A stretch of DNA of 64,000 bases from DAISIL01 sp036822015 (GTDB taxonomy: Bacteria; Bacteroidota; Bacteroidia; Cytophagales; Bernardetiaceae). Of the stretch, positions 26,257 to 34,576 are shown in pieces. Positions within the stretch are counted from its first letter, which is position 1. Each line of letters begins with the position of its first letter. The stretch is from NCBI GenBank assembly GCA_036822015.1, contig DAISIL010000004.1, positions 1 through 64,000 on the forward strand. The letters are read 5' to 3'. Both the position numbers and the translations under genes were made by a program. Under the pieces are notes generated by a model that ran no database searches, was not told the DNA's origin, and saw only the letters and a list, made by a program, of their open reading frames with translations.

Positions 26257-27747
26257 ATGAGCCACCAAAAGTACAGCCCGCTCCGCATCCAAAACAACCT
26301 CACCCGCCGAAAGGAAAACTTTCAGCCCTTGCATCCCCATTCTATCGGGATGTACGTCTGCGGCCCGACGGTCTATAACTACGTCCATTTGGGCAACTGC
26401 CGCACCTTCACGGCTTTTGATCTGGTGCGGCGATACCTCATGCACCTGGGCTACCGTGTCCGCTACGTCCGCAACATCACCGATGTAGGCCACCTGACGG
26501 ACGAAAACGAAGACCGTATCTCACGGGCAGCCAAGCTCCAGGAACTCGAACCCATGGAGATCGTCCAACGCTACACCAATGACTTCCACCGCGTCATGGC
26601 CCAGCTCAACAACTTGCCCCCAGACATCGAACCCACGGCCACCGGACACATCCCCGAACAAATTCAGATGATCGAGACACTCCTCAAAAAGGGCTGGGCC
26701 TATCGCTCCGAAGGGTCAGTCTATTTTGATGTTCGGCGATACGACGAAGCCCATACCTACGGCTTGCTCTCGGGGCGCGTCCTGGAAGAACTCCAGGCGG
26801 GTAGCCGACAACTCGACGGACAAGACGAAAAACGCCATCCAGCTGACTTTGCCCTCTGGAAAAAAGCTGCCCCCGAACACATCATGCGCTGGCATTCGCC
26901 CTGGAGCGTCGGCTTTCCGGGCTGGCATCTCGAGTGTTCCGTGATGAGTAGCAAATACTTAGGTGAGCAGTTCGATATTCACGGGGGCGGGATGGATTTG
27001 CAGTTTCCCCACCACGAGTGCGAAATTGCCCAATGCACAGCCGCCAACGACACCCCGCCCGTCCGCTACTGGATGCACAGCAACATGCTCACCATCAACG
27101 GACAAAAGATGAGCAAATCGCTCAACAACTCCATCTTGCCCGCCCAACTCTTCACGGGCGACCACCCGCTCCTGGATCAGCCCTACAGCCCGATGGTCTT
27201 CCGCTTCTTTATGCTCCAGACGCACTACGCCAGCACCATGGACATCTCCACCGAAGCCCTGCAAGCTGCCAAAAAAGCCTACCGAAAGCTGATGAACGGA
27301 CTTCGGGCCTTGCAGAGTCTCGTCTATCCCGAGAAGCCCGATACATCCCCAGACCCAAAGACCATCGCCCTGGTGCAACGCAACATCGAAGCCCTCTACC
27401 ACGGCATGAACGATGACTTCAACACAGCCAAAGCCCTGGCGGCTGTCTTTAATCTGCTCAAAAAAATCAACGCCTTTCATATTGGGCAGGCGGAGGTGTC
27501 CAGCCTCGATACCCAAACCTTCGAGATGCTCCAGCAAACGCTGCCCACCTTTGTTCAGGATGTACTCGGGCTGCAAGACGAACAACCCAACGCCGCCCCG
27601 CTCCTAGACGCACTCCTGGAGGTCTATCGCGAAGCCAAGACCAACAAGGATTACGCCCGAGTGGATGCCCTGCGGGCCCAAGCTAAGCAAGCCGGCATCG
27701 TCTTTAAGGATTTGAAAGAAAAAATTGATTGGGCCTACGAGGAGTAA
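26257..27747 (+). CDS. cysS: Cysteinyl-tRNA synthetase
   Basis: The ATG at 26257 gives 496 residues. Class I synthetase with CGPTVYNYVHLGNCRTF (HIGH-equivalent HLGN), zinc ligands in MYVCGP, GWHLECSVM and PHHECEIAQ, and KMSKSLNNSI. The C-terminal anticodon-binding helical region runs from about residue 345. It charges tRNA-Cys. An in-frame upstream extension to 26137 would overlap uvrB and has no family support. The gene is 62 bases after uvrB. Confidence 0.96.
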   Translation: MSHQKYSPLRIQNNLTRRKENFQPLHPHSIGMYVCGPTVYNYVHLGNCRTFTAFDLVRRYLMHLGYRVRYVRNITDVGHLTDENEDRISRAAKLQELEPMEIVQRYTNDFHRVMAQLNNLPPDIEPTATGHIPEQIQMIETLLKKGWAYRSEGSVYFDVRRYDEAHTYGLLSGRVLEELQAGSRQLDGQDEKRHPADFALWKKAAPEHIMRWHSPWSVGFPGWHLECSVMSSKYLGEQFDIHGGGMDLQFPHHECEIAQCTAANDTPPVRYWMHSNMLTINGQKMSKSLNNSILPAQLFTGDHPLLDQPYSPMVFRFFMLQTHYASTMDISTEALQAAKKAYRKLMNGLRALQSLVYPEKPDTSPDPKTIALVQRNIEALYHGMNDDFNTAKALAAVFNLLKKINAFHIGQAEVSSLDTQTFEMLQQTLPTFVQDVLGLQDEQPNAAPLLDALLEVYREAKTNKDYARVDALRAQAKQAGIVFKDLKEKIDWAYEE

Positions 27748-27751
27748 ACCC

Positions 27752-28420
27752 TCATTTGTTCGCCCTTAGTCCTTTGTACAAATCCTTGATTTTTAGTGTG
27801 ATTGGAATAGCTCCCAGGGAAAACTCTTCGTCCTCTACGAGGAAATAAGCAAACTTCCAGCCGTCGTCTTCGCGTAGGTAGCGTTCTACGAGTGGCTCCT
27901 CTTGCGAGACCAACACGTAGGTTTGGAGGCTCTGGATGCCCGTGTAGGCGCGTAGTTTTTCGCCCTGGTCTTTGCGCACCGTGGAGGGAGAGGCCACCTC
28001 AAAAATCGCTACAGGGTCGGTGAGTTGGTCATGGGCATTGAGGGTATAGCCCGCAGCGGCCAGCGTAACATCGGGGACGTAGTATTTGCCCGGACGAACA
28101 AAAATATGTAGCCCATCGGGGAAGACTTGATAGGCCAGCTCGTGCTGTTCTAGGGCTAAATTGAGGCGAAAGACGAGGTTGTTTATCAGGATCGTATGAC
28201 GGGAGACAGGCATAGGCAGTTGTTCATAAAAACGCGCTTCGTGATCGGTTTCGAGGAGCAGGTGGAGCATCTGGGCGGAGAAAGGCGTGTCGGCGTGCGT
28301 CGGGATCAGCACCCCATCGGCGTACTCGATCAGGTGTGGGGACAAGCCCAGGCGTTCTATCTTTTGGAGGAGCGCGAAAAACGCTTGCTCCGAAACCGTA
28401 TGTGTCGCCGTGATTGCCAT
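27752..28420 (-). CDS. Uma2 family (DUF820) putative endonuclease, downstream copy
   Basis: 222 residues, PD-(D/E)XK nuclease superfamily, Uma2 branch. The core shows YVPDVTLAAAGYTLN (Asp), PVAIFEVASPSTVRKDQGEKLRAY (Glu and Lys) and TYVLVSQEEPLVERYLRED. Family members are abundant in cyanobacteria and some Bacteroidota, often in many copies; their biological role is unproven. The first 216 residues equal those of the gene at 28422, but the last six (LRANK preceded by G) differ because the stop lies outside the duplicated segment. Its ATG starts one base after the stop of the upstream copy. Confidence 0.85.
   Translation of the reverse strand: MAITATHTVSEQAFFALLQKIERLGLSPHLIEYADGVLIPTHADTPFSAQMLHLLLETDHEARFYEQLPMPVSRHTILINNLVFRLNLALEQHELAYQVFPDGLHIFVRPGKYYVPDVTLAAAGYTLNAHDQLTDPVAIFEVASPSTVRKDQGEKLRAYTGIQSLQTYVLVSQEEPLVERYLREDDGWKFAYFLVEDEEFSLGAIPITLKIKDLYKGLRANK
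27771..28420. repeat. 650-bp tandem duplication, copy 1
   Basis: This segment is repeated at 28429-29078, with an offset of 658 bases. Reading the two side by side I found no difference. It covers almost all of one Uma2 gene. The eight bases between the copies include GC (shared with the right flank) and a six-base filler TAAACG (28423-28428). Confidence 0.9.
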
Positions 28421-28421
28421 G

Positions 28422-29078
28422 CTAAACGCCTTTGTACAAATCCTTGATTTTTAGTGTGATTGGAATAGCTCCCAGGGAAAACTCTTCGTCCTCTACGAGG
28501 AAATAAGCAAACTTCCAGCCGTCGTCTTCGCGTAGGTAGCGTTCTACGAGTGGCTCCTCTTGCGAGACCAACACGTAGGTTTGGAGGCTCTGGATGCCCG
28601 TGTAGGCGCGTAGTTTTTCGCCCTGGTCTTTGCGCACCGTGGAGGGAGAGGCCACCTCAAAAATCGCTACAGGGTCGGTGAGTTGGTCATGGGCATTGAG
28701 GGTATAGCCCGCAGCGGCCAGCGTAACATCGGGGACGTAGTATTTGCCCGGACGAACAAAAATATGTAGCCCATCGGGGAAGACTTGATAGGCCAGCTCG
28801 TGCTGTTCTAGGGCTAAATTGAGGCGAAAGACGAGGTTGTTTATCAGGATCGTATGACGGGAGACAGGCATAGGCAGTTGTTCATAAAAACGCGCTTCGT
28901 GATCGGTTTCGAGGAGCAGGTGGAGCATCTGGGCGGAGAAAGGCGTGTCGGCGTGCGTCGGGATCAGCACCCCATCGGCGTACTCGATCAGGTGTGGGGA
29001 CAAGCCCAGGCGTTCTATCTTTTGGAGGAGCGCGAAAAACGCTTGCTCCGAAACCGTATGTGTCGCCGTGATTGCCAT
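28422..29078 (-). CDS. Uma2 family (DUF820) putative endonuclease, upstream copy
   Basis: 218 residues, the same as the neighbouring Uma2 protein up to KDLYKG and then ending in a single Val, because the duplication joint introduces a TAG stop at 28422-28424. All PD-(D/E)XK residues are kept, so both copies should be active if one is. The pair is read on the minus strand with a one-base gap, so translational coupling is likely. A hairpin at 29099-29125 separates it from the nuclease gene upstream. Confidence 0.85.
   Translation of the reverse strand: MAITATHTVSEQAFFALLQKIERLGLSPHLIEYADGVLIPTHADTPFSAQMLHLLLETDHEARFYEQLPMPVSRHTILINNLVFRLNLALEQHELAYQVFPDGLHIFVRPGKYYVPDVTLAAAGYTLNAHDQLTDPVAIFEVASPSTVRKDQGEKLRAYTGIQSLQTYVLVSQEEPLVERYLREDDGWKFAYFLVEDEEFSLGAIPITLKIKDLYKGV
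28429..29078. repeat. 650-bp tandem duplication, copy 2
   Basis: Partner of 27771-28420. Both copies begin CCTTTGTACA and end in GATTGCCAT at the Uma2 start codon. Complete identity suggests a very young event or an assembly error. Confidence 0.9.
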
Positions 29079-29098
29079 GCGTAAGTATGTTTAAACCG

Positions 29099-29125
29099 TC
29101 AAGGAGGTCTAACGACCGTCCTTGA
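29099..29125. terminator. Hairpin between nuclease and Uma2 genes
   Basis: TCAAGGAGGTC (29099-29109) pairs with GACC-G-TCCTTGA (29114-29125), an 11-bp stem with one bulged G and a TAAC loop. It lies 6 bases past the nuclease stop. The U-rich tail (GGTGTTTTATTTTTG) is on the plus strand, so plus-strand termination is better supported than minus. Confidence 0.6.
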
Positions 29126-29131
29126 GGTGTT

Positions 29132-29980
29132 TTATTTTTGTAGCTGCTTTTGCAGAGCGTTGGGTAAGGCACTAAAAAAGTCATATCCGGTACGGCGTTC
29201 GAGTTCATCGACGGACACGGCATAATCTTGCCACTGGGTGTTGGCTACGTTTTGTTGGTTGGGCATGTCAATCGCGATGACACGGGTGTTGGCGTTGATA
29301 CGCTGCAAGTCGTTTTCGCCTTCGGGCAAGACCAGGATGACTTTCCAGGCTTGGGCGGGTACGTATATTTTTTTGTTGGCTAGGTATTTGGTGCGTCCGC
29401 CGTTGCTGCCTGTGCCTCCATGCCCGTACATACCGGCGATGATGTAAAGCTCGTTGCCCTGCTCGACGAGTCGTCGGGCGTACTCTTCGAGTTCGCGCCA
29501 GGGGCCTCGGTTGTTGTTGGGTGCCTGGGGAAAGATGTTGGTCATCAGGAAGGTGGCGGAGTTTTCGGCGGCGTTGGCATCGCGGTCGGCGGAGGGACAA
29601 AGATGCCCTCGATCAAAACCGGAGTTGCGGTAGTCGTTGGGATGGACGCGATACCATCCCTCGGGGAGGTCGGGGTCGGGTCTGAAGTCGTTTTGTCGCT
29701 CGGCGTTGCCGTCCCATTTTTGGTTCAGGTGCCAGGCGACCCAGTTGGCTGTTCCTCGGGTGCGGTTGTAGGAGAGGACAAACTCTGCTTTGGTCATCAG
29801 GTAGTTGTCGGGGTCATTGTTGGCGTTGCTGGGGTTGCCGAGCAGGAGGTGATCGCCGCGCTGGATCTCCGTATGGGAGGGCGGGTTATAGCCCTGGTCT
29901 TGGCATTGGTTATTGACCAAAATGACCATCAGGGCAAGAGCAATCAGGACGGTGCTGGTTTGGGTGGTTTTCTTTTTCAT
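29132..29980 (-). CDS. Secreted DNA/RNA non-specific endonuclease (NUC family)
   Basis: 282 residues. An N-terminal signal (VLIALALMVILVNN) is followed by QCQDQ, a possible but imperfect lipobox. The beta-beta-alpha-metal nuclease core has the catalytic DRGHLCPSADRDA motif, TFLMTNIFPQAPNNNRGPW with Mg-binding Asn, and WRELEEYARRLVEQGNELYIIAGMYG. It should degrade DNA or RNA outside the cytoplasm, for nutrient use or matrix breakdown. A full promoter lies 17 bases upstream, back to back with the atp promoter. A long plus-strand frame across it is a shadow. Confidence 0.9.
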   Translation of the reverse strand: MKKKTTQTSTVLIALALMVILVNNQCQDQGYNPPSHTEIQRGDHLLLGNPSNANNDPDNYLMTKAEFVLSYNRTRGTANWVAWHLNQKWDGNAERQNDFRPDPDLPEGWYRVHPNDYRNSGFDRGHLCPSADRDANAAENSATFLMTNIFPQAPNNNRGPWRELEEYARRLVEQGNELYIIAGMYGHGGTGSNGGRTKYLANKKIYVPAQAWKVILVLPEGENDLQRINANTRVIAIDMPNQQNVANTQWQDYAVSVDELERRTGYDFFSALPNALQKQLQK

Positions 29981-29996
29981 GGGCTTTTCTTTCTTT

Positions 29997-30028
29997 CAAA
30001 AATACGGCATTGGAGTAGCTCCAGCAAA
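29997..30028 (-). promoter_or_regulatory. Promoter of the NUC nuclease gene
   Basis: Minus-strand TTTG (30025-30028), 20-base spacer, TATTTTTG (29997-30004). Full consensus match. It is divergent from the atp operon promoter, with 15 bases between the two -33 elements. Confidence 0.75.
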
Positions 30029-30043
30029 TCTTTTAAGGATTTG

Positions 30044-30075
30044 TTTGGGTGGTCAGGGCTTTCTCTCTACTTTTG
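30044..30075 (+). promoter_or_regulatory. Promoter of the ATP synthase operon
   Basis: TTTG (30044-30047), 20-base spacer, TACTTTTG (30068-30075). Full consensus match. The first gene of the operon begins at 30084, so the transcript would have a leader of only a few bases. Confidence 0.75.
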
Positions 30076-30083
30076 TGGGTAAG

Positions 30084-30461
30084 ATGAAAAAAGAAATGGG
30101 ATTTCATTTGCGCTTGCTGCTCTTTACGGGGGTCTTGTTGGCTGTTCTGGCAATGGTCAGTTGGTGGCAGCCCGCCTGGGTGCATCAGCACGCGGTGTGG
30201 GTGATCGTGTATTGCGCTAGTTTGACCTGGGCTACTTTTGCGCTTACGTCCAGCAAAGCCGGCACGAAGGACTTCCCCAATGCGGTGTTGGGGGCTACGG
30301 CGATACGGCTTTTTTTGTCGGCTACTGCCCTGATGATCCACTTGTACCTTTTCAAAGAACATCGCTTAGTTTTTATCCTGACTTTTTTCATATCGTATTT
30401 TCTGTTCATTGGGTTTGAAATTAAGATTCTCTTGCATACCTTGCAACGAAAAACCCAGTAA
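30084..30461 (+). CDS. AtpI-like membrane protein
   Basis: 125 residues with four hydrophobic segments (LLLFTGVLLAVLAMVSWW; VWVIVYCASLTWATFALT; ATAIRLFLSATALMIHLYLF; LVFILTFFISYFLFIGFEI). It resembles the loosely conserved AtpI proteins that help assemble the c ring, and its place directly before atpB supports this. The ATG at 30084 fits the promoter just upstream; the open frame further upstream runs antisense to the nuclease gene and is not coding. It ends 20 bases before atpB. Confidence 0.7.
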   Translation: MKKEMGFHLRLLLFTGVLLAVLAMVSWWQPAWVHQHAVWVIVYCASLTWATFALTSSKAGTKDFPNAVLGATAIRLFLSATALMIHLYLFKEHRLVFILTFFISYFLFIGFEIKILLHTLQRKTQ

Positions 30462-30481
30462 TACTCAACTAAAAACGGGTC

Positions 30482-31489
30482 ATGTCATCCATGAAGAGCT
30501 TGTTTGTCAGTGTTTTAGTCGCTTTTTCCCTACTTTTTCCCCATAGCCTTTTTGCCGGAGGCGATTCAGAAGGGGAGTTTAATATGAAAGAAATGATCGG
30601 GCATCACGTCATGGATGCCCACGAGTGGGAACTCTTCAAGATTGGTGATACGCATGTTTCGATTTATCTTCCCGTGATTCTCTGGACGGACAACGGACTG
30701 GATGTTTTTTCATCTTCCCACTTTTACCACAGCCCCGATCATGCCTACAAAAACTACGAACTCTACCACGAGACCATCTATTACACCGGCAAAGAAGGTA
30801 AACCGCTCGATCTTTCGATCACCAAAAATGTCCTGTCGATGTTTTTGGCCGCCGCCCTGCTGATTTTTCTTATGACACAGGTCGCGAAGGGCTACCAAAA
30901 GAACAAGGGCAAAGCACCTAAGGGCGTGCAGTCGCTCTTTGAACCCGTCATCGAGACACTCATCAACGACATGATACGTCCCAACCTGGGCGAAAAAAGC
31001 TATCAACGCTATGTACCGTTTATCCTGACCTTGTTCTTCTTTATTCTCTTCAACAACCTACTCGGCTTGATCCCGACGGGGGCTAACGCCTCGGGCAACA
31101 TCGCTTTTACGCTCACCCTGGCTGCTTTTACTTTGCTGGCCGTGCTTTTCTCGGCTACGGGTCATTACTGGAAGCACATGTTTGCCATGCCTGGTGTGCC
31201 GCCTTTTGTGTTGATTATCCTTACGCCCATCGAAATTGCAGGATTTTTTATTCGTCCGGCCGTCTTGATGATTCGTCTCTTTGCCAACATCACGGGTGGG
31301 CATACGATCATCTTGAGCTTGATGGGCTTGATTTTCATCTTCAAAAGTGTCTTTGTGGGCATCCCTGCAACGCTTTTTGCTGTTGTGATGATGTTTTTGG
31401 AACTCTTTGTGGCTTTTTTGCAAGCCTATATCTTTGCTCTGCTTTCTACGCTGTACATCGGACAGGCACTAGAAGACGGGCATCACTAA
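30482..31489 (+). CDS. atpB: F0F1 ATP synthase subunit a
   Basis: 335 residues, longer than the E. coli protein because of an N-terminal signal-like segment (MKSLFVSVLVAFSLLFPHSLFAGG) and a soluble extension, both common in Bacteroidota. The conserved core has PFILTLFFFILFNNLLGLIP, the essential Arg in MIRLFANITGGHTI, and ELFVAFLQAYIFALLSTLYI near the end. It forms the proton half-channels next to the c ring. ATG codons at 30482 and 30491 are both possible starts; the second gives a cleaner signal peptide. Confidence 0.95.
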   Translation: MSSMKSLFVSVLVAFSLLFPHSLFAGGDSEGEFNMKEMIGHHVMDAHEWELFKIGDTHVSIYLPVILWTDNGLDVFSSSHFYHSPDHAYKNYELYHETIYYTGKEGKPLDLSITKNVLSMFLAAALLIFLMTQVAKGYQKNKGKAPKGVQSLFEPVIETLINDMIRPNLGEKSYQRYVPFILTLFFFILFNNLLGLIPTGANASGNIAFTLTLAAFTLLAVLFSATGHYWKHMFAMPGVPPFVLIILTPIEIAGFFIRPAVLMIRLFANITGGHTIILSLMGLIFIFKSVFVGIPATLFAVVMMFLELFVAFLQAYIFALLSTLYIGQALEDGHH

Positions 31490-31536
31490 TAAAATATGAA
31501 GATCGTTTTTGTTTCATCCTTTAACTTTAAACAACC

Positions 31537-31791
31537 ATGTTAGCGACAATTCTTACGCTGTTGGCAGAAATTTCAGGAAGCATCGGAGTGCTTGGAGCGG
31601 GCTTAGGTGCCGGCTTGGCCGTAATCGGTGCAGGTATGGGTATCGGCCAAATTGGCGGTAAGGCTATGGAAGCCATGGCGCGTCAGCCTGAAGAGGCTGG
31701 ACGTATCCAGACGGCCATGATTATCGCGGCAGCCCTCGTCGAAGGTGCGGCTATCTTTGCGATCGTTGTGTCTGGCTTTATCCTAAGCTAA
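31537..31791 (+). CDS. atpE: F0F1 ATP synthase subunit c
   Basis: 84 residues, two-helix hairpin. Helix 1 is rich in Gly (GAGLGAGLAVIGAGMGIGQIGG), the loop is ARQPEE, and helix 2 carries the ion-binding Glu in IIAAALVEGAAIFAIVV. The residue after Glu is Gly where sodium-coupled rings have Ser/Thr, so proton coupling is expected. A stable hairpin follows the gene before atpF. Confidence 0.96.
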   Translation: MLATILTLLAEISGSIGVLGAGLGAGLAVIGAGMGIGQIGGKAMEAMARQPEEAGRIQTAMIIAAALVEGAAIFAIVVSGFILS

Positions 31792-31808
31792 GCTAAAAAC
31801 GGCGGATC

Positions 31809-31857
31809 AGGAGAGAAACGGCTGTGTGTGGGATAGCCACCATCCCGTTTTTCTCCT
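31809..31857 (+). promoter_or_regulatory. Long hairpin between atpE and atpF
   Basis: AGGAGAGAAACGG (31809-31821) pairs with CCGTTTTTCTCCT (31845-31857): 13 bp including one G-U pair, with a 23-base loop that can itself fold (GGGAT with ATCCC). Pyrimidine-rich sequence follows. It could be an attenuating terminator or a transcript-stabilising end that gives more c subunit than downstream subunits. Function is inference. Confidence 0.6.
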
Positions 31858-31890
31858 TTCCTTCCTCCCCACAAAAACAAAAACAAACCC

Positions 31891-32388
31891 ATGGAAAATT
31901 TACTAAGCCCTAGTTTTGGTCTCATTTTCTGGACAAGCATCACGTTCTTGACCGTTTTGTTTATCTTGAGTCGTTTTGCATTTAAGCCCATCTCGGAGGC
32001 ACTTGCTGCCCGTGAGCGCACCATTCAGGAAGCCCTCGAGTCGGCCGAAAAAGCCCGCCAGGAGATGCTCCAACTCAAGTCCAGCAACGAAAAACTCCTC
32101 CAAGAGGCGCGTTCCCAACGCGAGGAGATGCTCAAAGAAGCCCGTCAGACGACCAGCCGCATGATTGAGGAGGCCCGACAAAAAGCCAACACCGAGTATG
32201 CCCGTATCGTCGAGGCTGCCCAACAGGACATTGAGCGTACCAAAAATGCCGCCCTGGCCGAAGTACGCAAGCAAGTTGCCGAGTTTTCGCTCCAAATTGC
32301 AGAAAAGGTTGTGCGCCAACAACTCAGCGACGAAAGCACCCAAAAGCAACTCGTCGAAGGTTATTTAAAAGAACTCAACATCAACTAA
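31891..32388 (+). CDS. atpF: F0F1 ATP synthase subunit b
   Basis: 165 residues. One N-terminal membrane helix (FGLIFWTSITFLTVLFILSRF) is followed by a long charged coiled coil (ERTIQEALESAEKARQEMLQ and so on) and ends with an amphipathic region that meets delta (QIAEKVVRQQLSDES). It is the peripheral stalk. It is separated from atpE by 99 bases that contain a hairpin, and lies 7 bases before atpH. Confidence 0.95.
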   Translation: MENLLSPSFGLIFWTSITFLTVLFILSRFAFKPISEALAARERTIQEALESAEKARQEMLQLKSSNEKLLQEARSQREEMLKEARQTTSRMIEEARQKANTEYARIVEAAQQDIERTKNAALAEVRKQVAEFSLQIAEKVVRQQLSDESTQKQLVEGYLKELNIN

Positions 32389-32395
32389 GTTCCTC

Positions 32396-32935
32396 ATGTC
32401 GGATATTCGTGTAGCCCGCAGATACGCTAAGTCATTGGTACAGATTACGCAAGAAGTAGATGTTCTTGAAGCCATTCATGAAGATATGCTTTTGGTGCGC
32501 AATACCATTGAGTCCTCTCGTGAGCTGAACATGGTACTCAAAAGCCCCGTCGTAAACGCAGGCAAAAAGCGGCAAATCCTGGAAGCCCTCTTTGGGGAGC
32601 GTGTCGGAGACATCACCCAAAAGTTTTTCCGCATCCTGATCCGCAAAGGGCGGGAGGGTATCCTCCTGGAGGTAAGCCGGCAGGTACACCTGATCTACAA
32701 CGAGATTAACGACATTCAGGCAGCAGATGTCCTGACTCCCTTCACGCTCACGGATGCCTTGCGAGAGGAGTTTGTGGCTGCCGTCAAAAGCATTTCGGGT
32801 AAACAGGGCGTAGAGTTACACCAGATCGTTCAGCCCGACCTCATTGGTGGATATATCTTGCGCATCGGTGATCGACAAATCAACGATTCGGTGCGTTCCC
32901 GATTGGCAAACATCCGACGGGAGTTACTTCGATAA
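32396..32935 (+). CDS. atpH: F0F1 ATP synthase subunit delta
   Basis: 179 residues. The N-terminal six-helix part (VARRYAKSLVQITQE, KSPVVNAGKKRQILEALFGE) and the C-terminal IVQPDLIGGYILRIGDRQINDSV motif are those of delta/OSCP. It fixes the alpha3beta3 head to the b stalk. It lies between atpF and atpA with gaps of 7 and 63 bases. The 63-base gap before atpA holds no recognisable signal. Confidence 0.93.
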   Translation: MSDIRVARRYAKSLVQITQEVDVLEAIHEDMLLVRNTIESSRELNMVLKSPVVNAGKKRQILEALFGERVGDITQKFFRILIRKGREGILLEVSRQVHLIYNEINDIQAADVLTPFTLTDALREEFVAAVKSISGKQGVELHQIVQPDLIGGYILRIGDRQINDSVRSRLANIRRELLR

Positions 32936-32998
32936 GCTCAAAAAAATCTTTCTCATTATCAACAACAAAGCCCGCAAGGCGCAAAATCATACCGCAAC

Positions 32999-34576
32999 AT
33001 GGCACAAGTCAGACCCGACGAAATTTCATCTATTTTGCGTGAGCAACTCACCGGCGCAAAAACAGAAGCAGAACTAGAAGAAGTAGGCACCGTCCTCCAG
33101 GTAGGAGACGGGGTAGCCCGCATCTACGGCCTGACCAAAGTGCAGGCCGGCGAATTGATCGAATTTGAGGGTGGTTTGCAGGGACTCGTCCTCAACCTCG
33201 AGGAGGATAACGTCGGGGCTGTACTCCTGGGCGACGAACCCGTCCGAGAGGGCGACTCGGTTAAGCGTACCGGACGTATCGGCTCCATCCACGTAGGCGA
33301 GGGAATGCTTGGGCGCGTCGTCAATACGCTCGGCTTGCCCATCGACGGCAAGGGCGATCTCAAAGGCGAGCTTTACGAAATGCCCATCGAACGTAAAGCA
33401 CCTGGGGTTATCTTTCGGGAACCCGTAACGGAGCCTTTACAGACAGGCATTAAAGCCATTGATGCCATGATTCCGATTGGGCGCGGACAACGTGAGTTGA
33501 TTATCGGTGATCGCCAGACCGGCAAAACCGCCGTCGCCATTGATACGATCATCAACCAAAAAGAATTTTATGACCGAGGGGAGCCTGTCTATTGCATCTA
33601 CGTCGCGATCGGACAAAAAGCCTCTACCGTAGCTGCCGTTGTCGCCGACCTCGAAAAACACGGGGCGATGGACTACACGGTCATCGTCGCTGCTCCAGCC
33701 TCTGTGCCTGCTCCCATGCAGTTTTTTGCCCCCTTCGCCGGGGCAGCCATCGGAGAGTACTTCCGCGATACGGGTCGGCCGGCATTGGTTGTTTATGATG
33801 ACCTTTCCAAACAGGCCGTAGCCTATCGTGAAGTATCGCTGCTCCTCAAACGCCCTCCCGGACGCGAAGCCTACCCAGGAGATGTTTTCTATCTCCACTC
33901 CCGTCTGCTCGAACGTGCGGCAAAGATCAACTCCTCCGATGCTGTTGCCCAAAAGATGAACGATTTGCCGGAATCCCTGCAAGGCAAAGTCAAAGGAGGT
34001 GGATCACTGACCGCCCTCCCGATCATCGAAACCCAAGCAGGCGACGTATCGGCGTATATCCCCACCAACGTTATCTCGATCACGGATGGGCAGATATTCC
34101 TCGAAACCAACCTCTTCAACTCCGGTATCCGACCGGCCATCAACGTTGGTATTTCGGTCTCGCGGGTAGGTGGTTCGGCACAAATCAAGTCCATGAAAAA
34201 GATTTCGGGGACGCTCAAACTCGACCAGGCCCAGTACCGCGAACTCGAAGCCTTCTCTAAGTTCGGCTCCGATCTTGATGCTGCTACCAAGCTGGTCATT
34301 GACCGTGGGCGAAGAAACACCGAAGTCTTGAAGCAACGCCAGTTTTCACCCGTTGAGGTAGAAAAGCAGGCAGCCATCATTTACGCCTCCACCAATGGTC
34401 TCCTCGATAAAGTACCCGAGGAAAAAGTCAAAAACTTTGAAGCCGAGTACCTCAACATCCTCGATAGCAGCCATCGTGATATTTTGGATCAGTTGCGGGC
34501 CGGCAAACTGGACAAAACGATTACGGATACCATGACTAAGGTGGCCAAAGATGTAGCCAAAAACTACGAAGCCTAA
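32999..34576 (+). CDS. atpA: F0F1 ATP synthase subunit alpha
   Basis: 525 residues, slightly longer than E. coli alpha. Walker A GDRQTGKTAVAID, VYCIYVAIGQKASTVA, ALVVYDDLSKQAVAYREVSLLLKRPPGREAYPGD with the Walker B region, and the arginine-finger region ISVSRVGGSAQIKSMKK are present. It binds ATP in a non-catalytic way in the head. Its TAA stop shares its last A with the atpG ATG. Confidence 0.97.
   Translation: MAQVRPDEISSILREQLTGAKTEAELEEVGTVLQVGDGVARIYGLTKVQAGELIEFEGGLQGLVLNLEEDNVGAVLLGDEPVREGDSVKRTGRIGSIHVGEGMLGRVVNTLGLPIDGKGDLKGELYEMPIERKAPGVIFREPVTEPLQTGIKAIDAMIPIGRGQRELIIGDRQTGKTAVAIDTIINQKEFYDRGEPVYCIYVAIGQKASTVAAVVADLEKHGAMDYTVIVAAPASVPAPMQFFAPFAGAAIGEYFRDTGRPALVVYDDLSKQAVAYREVSLLLKRPPGREAYPGDVFYLHSRLLERAAKINSSDAVAQKMNDLPESLQGKVKGGGSLTALPIIETQAGDVSAYIPTNVISITDGQIFLETNLFNSGIRPAINVGISVSRVGGSAQIKSMKKISGTLKLDQAQYRELEAFSKFGSDLDAATKLVIDRGRRNTEVLKQRQFSPVEVEKQAAIIYASTNGLLDKVPEEKVKNFEAEYLNILDSSHRDILDQLRAGKLDKTITDTMTKVAKDVAKNYEA

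Noticed and set aside
27752..29086. Tandem Uma2 copies as an insertion sequence or CRISPR-like array
   Set aside because: Only two units, no transposase, no terminal inverted repeats, and the unit equals a gene.
29420..30082. 220-codon plus-strand frame over the nuclease gene and its promoter
   Set aside because: Antisense to a gene with the DRGH catalytic motif; crosses two consensus promoters.
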